This document shows positions 19,300 through 28,622 of a stretch of DNA of 36,688 nucleotides, one piece after another (position 1 is the first letter of the stretch; each line of letters begins with the position of its first letter). The DNA is from Phycisphaerae bacterium (GTDB taxonomy: Bacteria; Planctomycetota; Phycisphaerae; Sedimentisphaerales; Anaerobacaceae): assembly GCA_029858035.1 (NCBI GenBank), contig JAOUFU010000004.1:1-36688 (forward strand), read 5' to 3'. A program made the translations under genes and the position numbers. The notes below the pieces were generated by a model that was not told the DNA's origin, searched no databases, and was given only the letters and a program-made list of their open reading frames with translations.

Positions 19300-21810
19300 G
19301 TGATTAAAATGACGAGTGACAATCGTATGCTGCGAAGATGTGTGTTCAGTGTCCTGGCCGGTGTGCTGGCGATATACACGATTATTAGAACTCAATCTTG
19401 TTACCGTTTAACTGCAAAGTTATACGGGGGTGTGGGTGAAGAAGCCTCCTCCGGTCGTGTAGATGACCGGTATAAAAGTGATGTTGAACAGAGCGATGCT
19501 GTTGCGGTTTGTCGGCAGTCCCTTGTAATACACCCGGCGCTTGAGCAGACGGAAAAGGTCAAAATAGAGCGGCTTTCGGAACAGACGAAAAAACCGGAGT
19601 CTTTGCTGTGGACTCAGACAGATCACAATAAACCACTAGCGCTGATTGTTGTTCCTGAAAGGAATAAATGGCTGCTTGCGGCCGCTGCCCCGATAGCGGC
19701 AAAGATGCGCCGCCAGAACACAACTCCGGTTCTCCTCGCACTCGCCTCGAAGAACGCTCCGGAACAAACCAGAATCATAGAGCAATTGACGCCTTTTGTG
19801 CGCTCTTGCATGCTCTTGTCGATAGAGCCCAACCTGCCTTTTCGCCCACCCAGCCTGCAGACCGCCAAAAGTGTCGTCCCGCTAACTTACGAACCTGCGG
19901 AGACAGGATTACTCCTGGCAGAAACTTTTTGGAAGAAAGTGGATTCGGTGGTTATGGCTCGTCTCCAAAATGCCGAAGCGGTTATCCTTGCTTCGACCCT
20001 GGCCTCACATCTGGGTGTACCGTTTATTCCTGTTACCGGCAGGGAAAACCCTGAAACACTTTCACAGGGACTGAAAGCTCTGGGAGTCAGGCGTCTTTTA
20101 CTTGCAGACTCCGGTGCGGAATTTAATGCCGAGCTTGTTGGTTCTTTTAAACCTGATGCTGAAACTCTTGGAATAGCTGAAATTCAAAAACGGATTGTTC
20201 GGGCGATTGGCAACGAAAACATAAGTAATCTCGTTCTATTTCGTGTCCCTGATGAGTTTGCGGACGATACGGTCTTGTCTTGGCTCGTGCCATATCTGAG
20301 TCTGATGCGTGGTTCGGCGGTTGTACCTTGTTATTCGCAGGACCCTTTGACCGCCGAAGATAATGTTGATAAGCTGATTCGAACTTGCTTAATAAAGCCC
20401 CAAACGGTAACAATCTTGGGTGGTTATGATTCCATAGCGACGATCGACGTGGAAAATACCTCTGAAATCGGCGATTATGAAAGCATCGCGGAACCGTGTT
20501 CTCGAGCCGTTAAAGATGCGGCGGCGTCAATGGGGGTGGGTCGTATTCCGCTACGCGACTTGTGGGCGGCTTCCACGCTCATAGCGAGGGGTATTGCCGG
20601 AGATTATATGCTTGGTCAGACAGGACCAAAAGTCTTGATGATAGCTAATCCAAGTACCAACTATGGTCCATTGCCGCTTTGCGAGACTATGAGCCGGGCG
20701 GCGGCTGCCGAGTTTAAAAACTTCAGTATTCATACCGATGAGTTTTATGGCGTTCCCTGCCACAACCAGGATATACGAACTATGGCTGAATTTGCCCGGT
20801 TGATCATATTCGAAGGGCACATAACCGATTTTACACTCTTTGAAAATCCTGCCGTTTTCGAGGATGAGGGATCTCTCTATGGTAGTGAATACGATGACTA
20901 TAAGAACGATTTCGTTGAACGTGACCGTTTTATATACGACCCCTGTGATGATGATTTCCACGCAAATGGAGACGAGAGCACGCTGCCGGAAGACTACCCC
21001 GATCCCCAGAGGCCAAACCAAAAAGAATACTCATGGGAAAACGGAAAAAGTGACACTCAGGAATTATCCGAACAGACTCCACCGCCGTTAAGCCCTCTTC
21101 AACTTGAGGCGGCCCCTTTCATCATCCTTCAAAGCTGTCATTCGTTGGAGGATCCCATTTTGGAAATCCTGGCTTCCGGCTCTGTCGGTATATTGGGAAG
21201 TGGAACAAATATTCATAGCGCCTCCGGCAGCGCTTTTGTCAAGGCATTCTGTGATAGTCTGCTGTATAGGGGAAGCTCCGTGGGAGAGGCATTGCGCGAT
21301 GCCAGGAACTACCTCTTGTGTGTCGGTGTTTTAAAAACCGAACGGGGGCACAAGGAGCAGACCAAAGTGAAACGCGTGGCCTATAGTTTTCATTTATGGG
21401 GAGACCCCGAAGTCAGGTTGTTTCATGGTTTGCCGAAGCAGCCAAACCTTCAACCGGTCTCAGCAAAGTTTGTCGAGCCGGATAAGATTCATATTAGCGT
21501 GCCCGAAAAGCGGCTGCCCACCGCGAGAACTAAAGAGTACTTTTTGCGTATATTCCCGGCAAGCGAAGTCGCAGGTATTGTGGCACGACTCAAAAGCAGG
21601 GAAGAAAGGCGAGTATTGCCTATTTACTTTTTCAGAATCCCCATGCCTGAAAGCAGGGAACCTCTGCAACGGTCCCGCCTTAGAGAAATTAATGACACAA
21701 CCACAAGGGCTGTTTTTCTTGCGGACCCTTGGGAGCGGTTCCTGTATGTATTATATTTTCCTGAAAAAGACAGGAAAGGACAAAATTTTACACTCCGGTT
21801 TGTAAACTGA
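19300..21810 (+). CDS. Putative caspase-fold (gingipain/C25- or CHAT-like) peptidase-domain protein with N-terminal membrane segment
   Basis: 836 aa; candidate His-Cys dyad in 'LIIFEGHITDF' (His507) and 'FIILQSCHSLEDPI' (Cys613); then 'GILGSGTNIHSASGSAFVKAFCDSLLYRGSSVGEALRDARNYLL' and 'FHLWGDPEVRLF', typical of C25-like C-termini. Confidence 0.6.
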   Translation: MIKMTSDNRMLRRCVFSVLAGVLAIYTIIRTQSCYRLTAKLYGGVGEEASSGRVDDRYKSDVEQSDAVAVCRQSLVIHPALEQTEKVKIERLSEQTKKPESLLWTQTDHNKPLALIVVPERNKWLLAAAAPIAAKMRRQNTTPVLLALASKNAPEQTRIIEQLTPFVRSCMLLSIEPNLPFRPPSLQTAKSVVPLTYEPAETGLLLAETFWKKVDSVVMARLQNAEAVILASTLASHLGVPFIPVTGRENPETLSQGLKALGVRRLLLADSGAEFNAELVGSFKPDAETLGIAEIQKRIVRAIGNENISNLVLFRVPDEFADDTVLSWLVPYLSLMRGSAVVPCYSQDPLTAEDNVDKLIRTCLIKPQTVTILGGYDSIATIDVENTSEIGDYESIAEPCSRAVKDAAASMGVGRIPLRDLWAASTLIARGIAGDYMLGQTGPKVLMIANPSTNYGPLPLCETMSRAAAAEFKNFSIHTDEFYGVPCHNQDIRTMAEFARLIIFEGHITDFTLFENPAVFEDEGSLYGSEYDDYKNDFVERDRFIYDPCDDDFHANGDESTLPEDYPDPQRPNQKEYSWENGKSDTQELSEQTPPPLSPLQLEAAPFIILQSCHSLEDPILEILASGSVGILGSGTNIHSASGSAFVKAFCDSLLYRGSSVGEALRDARNYLLCVGVLKTERGHKEQTKVKRVAYSFHLWGDPEVRLFHGLPKQPNLQPVSAKFVEPDKIHISVPEKRLPTARTKEYFLRIFPASEVAGIVARLKSREERRVLPIYFFRIPMPESREPLQRSRLREINDTTTRAVFLADPWERFLYVLYFPEKDRKGQNFTLRFVN

Positions 21811-21856
21811 ACTCTGGCAAATAAAACTTTGTTGCCGAAAGTATTATGGAGGTTGA

Positions 21857-23422
21857 ATGCTAAATCGTTATCGGGCTGCGATAATTACTGCCATCGGGCT
21901 TGTCGTCATGGGTACGGCCGGGGTATACCTGCGGTTGAAATATGTGCAAAAACAGGAGGGCTCTCAAGGAAATAATGTGTGGCGCTTAACGTATAATATT
22001 GGCTTTCCGGTTATAAAAGAGGGAAAGATTTATATCGCGCTGCCTGACAACACGGCACAGTGTCGGATTGTCCGGGAAAGCTTCTCACATAAAGGAATCT
22101 GGATGGATGTCCTCAGAAGCAAAAGGACCCTTGGAAGAGAAGCTGTAATTGTGCCGATTGTGGGTTATAAGCAGGGCAGGTTTATCGCAGACTTTGACAT
22201 CAGTTTGAAACAGGATGAAAAATTACAAGTGCCTCCCGCAAAGGTAAAATTGACCCCTGAAGAAATGGCCTATTACCTCAGGGAGGAAGAGGCTGTCCAG
22301 ATAAACAGTCCGGATCTGTTCAATATTATCAGTCAGCTTAAGGAGGGGAAAATAACCAGAAGTAAAATACTGGAACGCATCTTCGATTTTTGCTCGGAAA
22401 ATGTTGTCCGGGGCGGCGGAAACGCGCCTGCAGACGCGTTGGGCACTTTGCGGCAGGGGATGGGGACTGCTTTGGGGCGTGCGAGGGCCATGGTGGCCCT
22501 GTGTCGGGCGGAGAGGATTCCGGCTCGTTTAACGACAGGTTTTTTTCTTAAAATCCACTCCGATGTCCGTCCCCACTATTGGGTCGAAGTGTTCTACAAA
22601 AATAACTGGTTGCCTTATGACCCCGAGAATGGCTATGCTGGTAAATTGCCCGTCGCTTTTCTGCCTGTTCGTCGCGACGGCATCGATATCGTCAGAACAC
22701 CCGCCAGGGACGCATTTCAAGCAATATATTCTATTCGTCATCTGCTGCCTGCTCCCACTTTTGTGTTTTTGCCGGATAATCGATTCTGGAGTGTTTTCGA
22801 TTTGACGAGGTTACCCTTGAATATGCAGGAGATTATCGCTTTGCTTCTTCTGTTGCCGCTGGGGGCGCTCATAACCGCAATTTTTCGCAATGTCATTGGA
22901 ATACGCACCTTTGGTACGTTTACACCGGCGCTTATTGCTCTTTGTTTTGTTCAGGCCGATTGGCGAACCGGAGCTCTCGTTTTTTTTGTTGTTCTCACCG
23001 TCGGGATATTGGCACGATTGCTTCTCAATCAGCTCAAGCTTCTGATGGTTGCTCGGCTTGGTATCATTCTTACATTGGTCGTCTTATGCATGATTCTCGC
23101 GATTTCAATCTTGGACTACATGAATTTGACTCCAAGCGCCAGCGCCGTATTGCTGCCTACTGTTATACTGACTATGATGATCGAGCGATTTAACATTACC
23201 GCAGAGGAGGATGGTCTTTCACAGGCGTTCATAGTTTTTGCCGGTACACTGGGGGTCGCAATATGTTGCCTGTTGGTCCTTGGATTGGAAGGGCTTGGCA
23301 GGCTTGTCTTGATGTTCCCCGAAATACAACTCTTTAACGTCGCGGCTCTTCTTTTGATCGGACGGTACTCCGGCTACCGATTGACGGAATTGTGGCGATT
23401 CAGGGATATCGCTCATAGCTGA
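21857..23422 (+). CDS. Inactive transglutaminase-like domain fused to a multi-TM (7TM) region, UUP1-like family membrane protein
   Basis: 521 aa; N-terminal TM; transglutaminase-like 'GTALGRARAMVALCRAERIPARLTTGFF...PHYWVEVFYKNNWLPYDPENG'; C-terminal half has multiple hydrophobic helices. Confidence 0.8.
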   Translation: MLNRYRAAIITAIGLVVMGTAGVYLRLKYVQKQEGSQGNNVWRLTYNIGFPVIKEGKIYIALPDNTAQCRIVRESFSHKGIWMDVLRSKRTLGREAVIVPIVGYKQGRFIADFDISLKQDEKLQVPPAKVKLTPEEMAYYLREEEAVQINSPDLFNIISQLKEGKITRSKILERIFDFCSENVVRGGGNAPADALGTLRQGMGTALGRARAMVALCRAERIPARLTTGFFLKIHSDVRPHYWVEVFYKNNWLPYDPENGYAGKLPVAFLPVRRDGIDIVRTPARDAFQAIYSIRHLLPAPTFVFLPDNRFWSVFDLTRLPLNMQEIIALLLLLPLGALITAIFRNVIGIRTFGTFTPALIALCFVQADWRTGALVFFVVLTVGILARLLLNQLKLLMVARLGIILTLVVLCMILAISILDYMNLTPSASAVLLPTVILTMMIERFNITAEEDGLSQAFIVFAGTLGVAICCLLVLGLEGLGRLVLMFPEIQLFNVAALLLIGRYSGYRLTELWRFRDIAHS

Positions 23423-23429
23423 GCTTCAG

Positions 23430-24377
23430 GTGGACAAAATGAATATTATGCCGACAGGATTATGGGTATGGCCGTGGAGCCTTCGAAAAAATGGCGTCTT
23501 GGGCATAAATGAACGAAATCTCAGTTACCTCTTCGAATTAAATTCGCGTTCTTTGTATCGGTTTGCTGATGATAAGATTCTAACAAAGGAAATTTGCAAA
23601 AAAAAGGGTATTCCGGTTCCACAGACGTATGCCGTCATCAATCGTTTTGGCGATTTACGGAACCTCGAACGGATAATCGGCGAAAGACGGGAATTTGTCA
23701 TTAAACCGGCTAATGGAACGGGGGGACGAGGCGTTCTCGTAATCGTCGGCAGGAACGGCTCACTTTTCGAAATGGCCAAAGGCCAAATGATGTCTCTAAG
23801 TGATTTGAAGTACCACATTTCCACGACTCTTTCGGGTCTTTATTCATTGGGCGAACGGTCCGATAGTGTTATCGTGGAGCGAAGGATTGTGCCTCACCCA
23901 CTGTTCGAGAAACTTGCCGTGGCCGGAACACCCGATATCAGAATACTCCTCTTTCGGGGCTCGCCAGTCATTGCAATGCTTCGTTTGCCAACCCTGGCCT
24001 CAAAAGGACGCGCTAACCTCCATCAGGGAGCGGCGGCTGCAGGCATTGATCTCAAAACAGCTCAGACCCTGGGCGGCGTTTGTCGTAATCGCGCCATAAC
24101 CGTACACCCTGATACCGGCGCTGCCATCGGAGGCATTACAATACCTGCATGGGACCGGATGCTCGAAACGGCAAAGAAACTCAGCGAAGCGATGAAAATG
24201 GGATATATAGGTGTGGACATTGTATTGGATGCGCACCACGGGCCGGTTGTCCTGGAAGTGAATGCAAGGCCCGGTCTTTCTGTTCAAATCGCTAATAGGT
24301 CCGGCCTCTTGCCAAGACTCAAAATCGCAAATGCACAGTCCTTTCCGGAAAATTCGCACAAAACCGCTTTTCAATGA
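23430..24377 (+). CDS. ATP-grasp enzyme, alpha-L-glutamate-ligase-like (RimK-like / sugar-transfer-associated ATP-grasp)
   Basis: 315 aa; 'FADDKILTKEICKKKGIPVPQTYAVI', 'EFVIKPANGTGGRGVLVI', 'YIGVDIVLDAHHGPVVLEVNARPGLSVQIAN'; 7 nt downstream of the UUP1-like gene. Confidence 0.85.
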   Translation: MDKMNIMPTGLWVWPWSLRKNGVLGINERNLSYLFELNSRSLYRFADDKILTKEICKKKGIPVPQTYAVINRFGDLRNLERIIGERREFVIKPANGTGGRGVLVIVGRNGSLFEMAKGQMMSLSDLKYHISTTLSGLYSLGERSDSVIVERRIVPHPLFEKLAVAGTPDIRILLFRGSPVIAMLRLPTLASKGRANLHQGAAAAGIDLKTAQTLGGVCRNRAITVHPDTGAAIGGITIPAWDRMLETAKKLSEAMKMGYIGVDIVLDAHHGPVVLEVNARPGLSVQIANRSGLLPRLKIANAQSFPENSHKTAFQ

Positions 24378-24609
24378 ATCCTGAAAAAAAGGTTGCGATG
24401 AATATCATACTTACAGCGATGCAGCTTTGTGATCTAGGAAAAAAACAAAAAGGGCGTTTTGTTAATACGTTAAATCCCCTTTTATTTCTGACAAAATCCC
24501 CGTATAATCTAAAATCGCTTTGCTTCCGCTGGCTTAACAATAGACCAATTGGCGATAGAATAATTAAAAATGGTTACCTCATAAAACAAGGCGAATAAGG
24601 AGGAAAAAA

Positions 24610-25974
24610 ATGACCACTCAAAATAGCGCAATAGATGCGAAAAATCAAAATCTCACACGCCGAAAATTCTTGACCACAGGCTGCGTGGCCCTCTCCGGTG
24701 CAGCCGCCGGTTTGGGCACGCCCAGGCTCTGGGGACAGGCAACTCCAAAACCGGCCGAGCCCCCCAACATCGACCCTGGATTCATCGGACCTCAATTCTT
24801 CGATGAACATGAAGAGCAGGCGCTGCTGGAAGTATTGGAATCCCGGTCGCCTTTCCGTTATTGGGGACCGGGCAAACCTGAAAAGGTGCTCCGTTTTGAA
24901 GAGAGTTTCGCAGAATATATGCACACCCGCTTTGCACTGGCCGTAACCTCCGGCACCGCCGCTTTGGATTGTGCCGTGGCCGGTCTCGGTATTGGCCCGG
25001 GTGATGAAGTGATTGTCCCGGCTTACACTTGGTGGTCCGACTATACGTGTGTCGTCCACGCGGGGGCCTTGCCCGTCTTCGCCGATATCGATAGCTCGCT
25101 TAATCTCGACCCCGCCGACTTCAAACGAAAGATTACTCCCCGTACAAAAGCCGTCATTGCCGTCCACCTGCTCGGCGGCCCATGTGATATGGACCCGATT
25201 ATGGAGACCGCACGTAAACATAGTGTGGCTGTCCTGGAGGATTGCGCCCAATGTGTCGGCGGCTCTTTCCGCAAAAAGACACTGGGCTCCATCGGTGACG
25301 TGGGAATTTATAGTTTTCAGGTCAACAAAATGATTACCTCCGGCGAGGGCGGTGCAGTCGTAACAAACGACCCCCTCATTTACGAACGGTCCGCGCGCTT
25401 CCACGATATGGGTACTATACGCCGGCTCTTTCTCGACCGTTCAGGCCCCAGCCGGGTACAAACATTTGCCGGCGAAAACTTCAGGATGAGCGAGTTTACC
25501 GGCGCCGTCCTCGGCGCCCAGTTGTCCAAGCTCGATACAATGCTCGCTCAGTTGCGCGGCAATGCCCGGGCCATATATAATGGCATCAAAAACCTCCCCG
25601 GCATTAACCTCCGATACCGCCCCGACCCGGATGGTGACATTGGCTACGGCGTGTATTTCGAAACCAAAGACAAAGCATCCCGCGACCGTTGCATTAGGGA
25701 ACTGAGACAGAGCAAAGTCCCTGCCTCCACCCTGACCGGCTCCGTCCTGCTGCCTGTTGAAGAATCCGTAATGAACAAACGAGCCAGGCATCCGAACTGG
25801 CCGTCGTTTAACAGTCCCGAAGGAAAGAAAATCAAATACGGCCCGGACACTTGCCGCCAAACCCTCGACATATTTGACCGTTTCGTTCAGGTCCGCGTCG
25901 GCGCAAAATACACCCAGCGCATCAACGATTATATTATTGACACCATCCGCAGTGTCTATAACTCACTAACTTGA
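24610..25974 (+). CDS. DegT/DnrJ/EryC1/StrS-family PLP aminotransferase with Tat signal peptide
   Basis: 454 aa; 'LTRRKFLTTGCVALSGAAAG' Tat-like signal; 'ALAVTSGTAALDCAVAGLGIGPGDEVIVPAYTW', 'VAVLEDCAQCVGGSF', PLP-Lys region 'YSFQVNKMITSGEGGAVVTND'; RBS 'aaggagg'. Confidence 0.9.
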   Translation: MTTQNSAIDAKNQNLTRRKFLTTGCVALSGAAAGLGTPRLWGQATPKPAEPPNIDPGFIGPQFFDEHEEQALLEVLESRSPFRYWGPGKPEKVLRFEESFAEYMHTRFALAVTSGTAALDCAVAGLGIGPGDEVIVPAYTWWSDYTCVVHAGALPVFADIDSSLNLDPADFKRKITPRTKAVIAVHLLGGPCDMDPIMETARKHSVAVLEDCAQCVGGSFRKKTLGSIGDVGIYSFQVNKMITSGEGGAVVTNDPLIYERSARFHDMGTIRRLFLDRSGPSRVQTFAGENFRMSEFTGAVLGAQLSKLDTMLAQLRGNARAIYNGIKNLPGINLRYRPDPDGDIGYGVYFETKDKASRDRCIRELRQSKVPASTLTGSVLLPVEESVMNKRARHPNWPSFNSPEGKKIKYGPDTCRQTLDIFDRFVQVRVGAKYTQRINDYIIDTIRSVYNSLT

Positions 25975-26003
25975 CCTCCTGAGGTTTCTTTTAGCCCCGC
26001 CGC

Positions 26004-27215
26004 TTACCGAACGCGCATAGACTTGATGGCTTCTTCTATTTTGGAGCGGTCCTCTTCGAACTGCTCAAGCGGGCCCCATGCCTCGAAGATGGTGACGTAC
26101 TTTTTGCTCGTTGCAAGCGCGATAAGATACCCGTACTGTTTCAATCCTATCTCTTTGCTGCCTCTCAGAACAACTGCGGTACTCTTGCCCTTGAGCTCCA
26201 GTTCTTCTCGCTTGTCGATATTGAACACCTTTTCCCCGACAAGGACGCGCCGAACAAGGGTCGCCCAGAACTCAACCTCGCCGCCCTTATAGTTTCTCTC
26301 GTTGTGCGCGTGTATCATTACACCTTCAGCCGACATCGCGCGGGCACCATACTTGTCCTCGTAGTATTTGACGTAGCCGCTTGGCAATTCAAACATTCCT
26401 TTTTGCCAGGACGATGACCCTGCATACCTGTATTTCTGAACCGGCTCTGTCAGCCCGGTCCCCAGTCCGTGGACCCAGTAGAACGGAATCTTGATACCAA
26501 TGTCCTTCTGGGGAACGGGAGAATTGAAATGCACCGTCAGCGTGCTGAATGCCACACTGTTTTTAAGATGCGCTATCTTGCCTTTGAGCAGTTCGATGGT
26601 CTCGGTGATTCGCTCAAGCTCTTTTTCGATTTTGATTGCATCCTCGACCTTATCCGCTCGTTCGAGCAGTTTTGTAAGTCTGCCGCGTACGTTCTCGGCG
26701 TTTGCAAGCCGAATGTTAAGATCTCGCATCTGTTCCGTCACATCTGTGCCCTTGATGTCCTTATGTGTCACCTCGCCGAGCTTCTCAACTTCGGCCAGCG
26801 CCTCTGTGAATCTATTTGCGGGGACTTTAAGCGTTATCGAACTGCTCGTCATCTGCTGCATATAGCCGCCCATCGCCGACAATGATGATCTGAGCTGACC
26901 GATAGACTGTGAGATGTTCTGCACCACCACATTAACTATGGCGTTGTATACTACCAGCCGTTCCGACCGCGCAGGGTTCACCTCTGGAGACTCCGCCTCC
27001 GGCAGCTTCTCAGGCTCCACCTCCCTCTCCGATACAGCCGTTTGACTGTATAGCTTAGGAGACTCACCAGCGTATCCACCGCCGCCATAGCCGCCAGATC
27101 CTCTCTCGAATTCAACTCTTGCAGCAAGTTGTGCGTCGCTGCCTTGGCATCCACACAGAAAAAAGGCACACGCAACCACAAAAAACATCGAAAACGTAAA
27201 ATTGAAGCGAGACAT
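26004..27215 (-). CDS. DUF4349-like lipoprotein
   Basis: Start set at 27215 (MSRFNFTFSMFFVVACAFFLCGCQG, lipobox-like LCGC) with TAAGGAGG upstream; 'RSERLVVYNAIVNVVVQNISQSIGQLRSSLSAMGGYMQQMTSSSITLKVPANRFTEALAEVEKLGEVTHKDIKGTDVTEQMRDLNIRLANAENVRGRLTKLLERADKVEDAIKIEKELERITETIELLKGKIAHLKNSVAFSTLTVHF' is DUF4349-like. Confidence 0.8.
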   Translation of the reverse strand: MSRFNFTFSMFFVVACAFFLCGCQGSDAQLAARVEFERGSGGYGGGGYAGESPKLYSQTAVSEREVEPEKLPEAESPEVNPARSERLVVYNAIVNVVVQNISQSIGQLRSSLSAMGGYMQQMTSSSITLKVPANRFTEALAEVEKLGEVTHKDIKGTDVTEQMRDLNIRLANAENVRGRLTKLLERADKVEDAIKIEKELERITETIELLKGKIAHLKNSVAFSTLTVHFNSPVPQKDIGIKIPFYWVHGLGTGLTEPVQKYRYAGSSSWQKGMFELPSGYVKYYEDKYGARAMSAEGVMIHAHNERNYKGGEVEFWATLVRRVLVGEKVFNIDKREELELKGKSTAVVLRGSKEIGLKQYGYLIALATSKKYVTIFEAWGPLEQFEEDRSKIEEAIKSMRVR

Positions 27216-27533
27216 TTTAGACCTCCTTATTAAAGTTCCCGATCCTGATATGACAATTCCCAAACCGGCATAAATTATCCATATAACATCCCGGAAAATA
27301 CTCACACGCCTTGTCATTATCTATCATATATACAATTTCTTTGAAGTTCAATGTTCTTGGGCATATTTTTCGCAAATAACACCACCAAAATAAGAAATTC
27401 CGTAAGTCCGATTCGTATTGAGTATCCGGAATTGAGCAAAAATCCCCCTTTCGTTTCTATAAAAATACACTTATAATCTCAAATCGTGTTATTTCAGCCA
27501 TAATTAACTATCATAATTAGAGAAGGTTCTATT

Positions 27534-28577
27534 ATGACCGTACTTGGTCTTTTGTTAATCGCTCTGGGAGGTTTTGCCGCGGGAAGTTTTTATATCCCCT
27601 TCAAAAAGGTACGCAACTGGGCGTGGGAAAGCTACTGGCTCGTAAATGGCCTCTTTTCCTGGATTATCATGCCCTGGCTCATCGCGTTCCTGACTGTGCC
27701 GGCCTTGTGCCTCGTTCTCCGCGAAGCCCCCGCATCCAGCATTTTCTGGACCTTCCTTTTCGGTTTATTGTGGGGCATCGGCGGCCTGACCTTTGGCCTC
27801 TCGATGCGCTATCTCGGCATGTCACTCGGTTACGCGATTGCGCTGGGCTTTTGCGCGGCTGTCGGAACGATCGTCCCTCCGATATACAAAGGCAGTTTCG
27901 GCGATCTTGTCACCAGCATCTCCGGCTTGACAACGCTGGCCGGCGTACTTGTCTGTCTCGTCGGTATAGCAATCTGCGGCTGGGCGGGAATATCAAAAGA
28001 AAAAGAGCTCTCAGCGGAAGAAAAGAAAAAAGCCGTCGAAGAATTCAACTTCATAAAGGGCCTCTTGGTCGCGATATTCGCGGGAATAATGAGCGCCTGC
28101 ATGGCCTTCGGTTTCTCATCGGGAGAACCAATCGCCAAACTTGCCGTAGAGAACCGGGCCCTGCCTTTATGGCAGAACAATCCCGTTCTCATCGTCGTCT
28201 TTGCAGGGGGCTTTATAACGAACTTCATCTGGTGCGTTTTCCTGAATATCAAAAATCGCTCGGCCAAAAATTACATCGACACCCGTACTCCCCTCATTAA
28301 CAATTATATCTTCTCGGCACTCGCCGGCATCACCTGGTATCTCCAGTTTATGTTCTATGGAATGGGCAAACCAAAAATGGGCAAATTTGATTTCGCCGCA
28401 TGGACCGTCCTAATGGCCCTCATTATTGTCTTCAGCAATGTCTGGGGCCTGATTTTCCGAGAGTGGAAGGGCACCAGCCGACGCACCCACCGAATTATTT
28501 TAGCCGGCATCCTTGTCCTCATCGCGTCAACATTGGTCGTTGGATTAGGAAACTACCTTGAATCGATTGGAAAGTAA
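27534..28577 (+). CDS. RhaT-like (L-rhamnose/proton symporter family) membrane transporter
   Basis: 347 aa; multiple TM; 'AAGSFYIPFKKVRNWAWESYWLVNGLFSWIIMPW', 'LLWGIGGLTFGLSMRYLGMSLGYAIALGFCAAVGTIVPP'. Confidence 0.8.
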   Translation: MTVLGLLLIALGGFAAGSFYIPFKKVRNWAWESYWLVNGLFSWIIMPWLIAFLTVPALCLVLREAPASSIFWTFLFGLLWGIGGLTFGLSMRYLGMSLGYAIALGFCAAVGTIVPPIYKGSFGDLVTSISGLTTLAGVLVCLVGIAICGWAGISKEKELSAEEKKKAVEEFNFIKGLLVAIFAGIMSACMAFGFSSGEPIAKLAVENRALPLWQNNPVLIVVFAGGFITNFIWCVFLNIKNRSAKNYIDTRTPLINNYIFSALAGITWYLQFMFYGMGKPKMGKFDFAAWTVLMALIIVFSNVWGLIFREWKGTSRRTHRIILAGILVLIASTLVVGLGNYLESIGK

Positions 28578-28622
28578 GTTTAAAGGCCGGTACCGGTTGA
28601 ATATTTTGCTAAGGAATCGAAA

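Noticed and set aside
24574-25404. 276-aa minus-strand ORF
   Set aside because: Antisense to the DegT-family aminotransferase, whose sense frame has clear motifs.
25968-25998. Possible bidirectional terminator ACCTCCTGAGGTTTCTTTT between convergent genes
   Set aside because: Stem of about 4-5 bp with a very short loop; too weak to call without a folding calculation.
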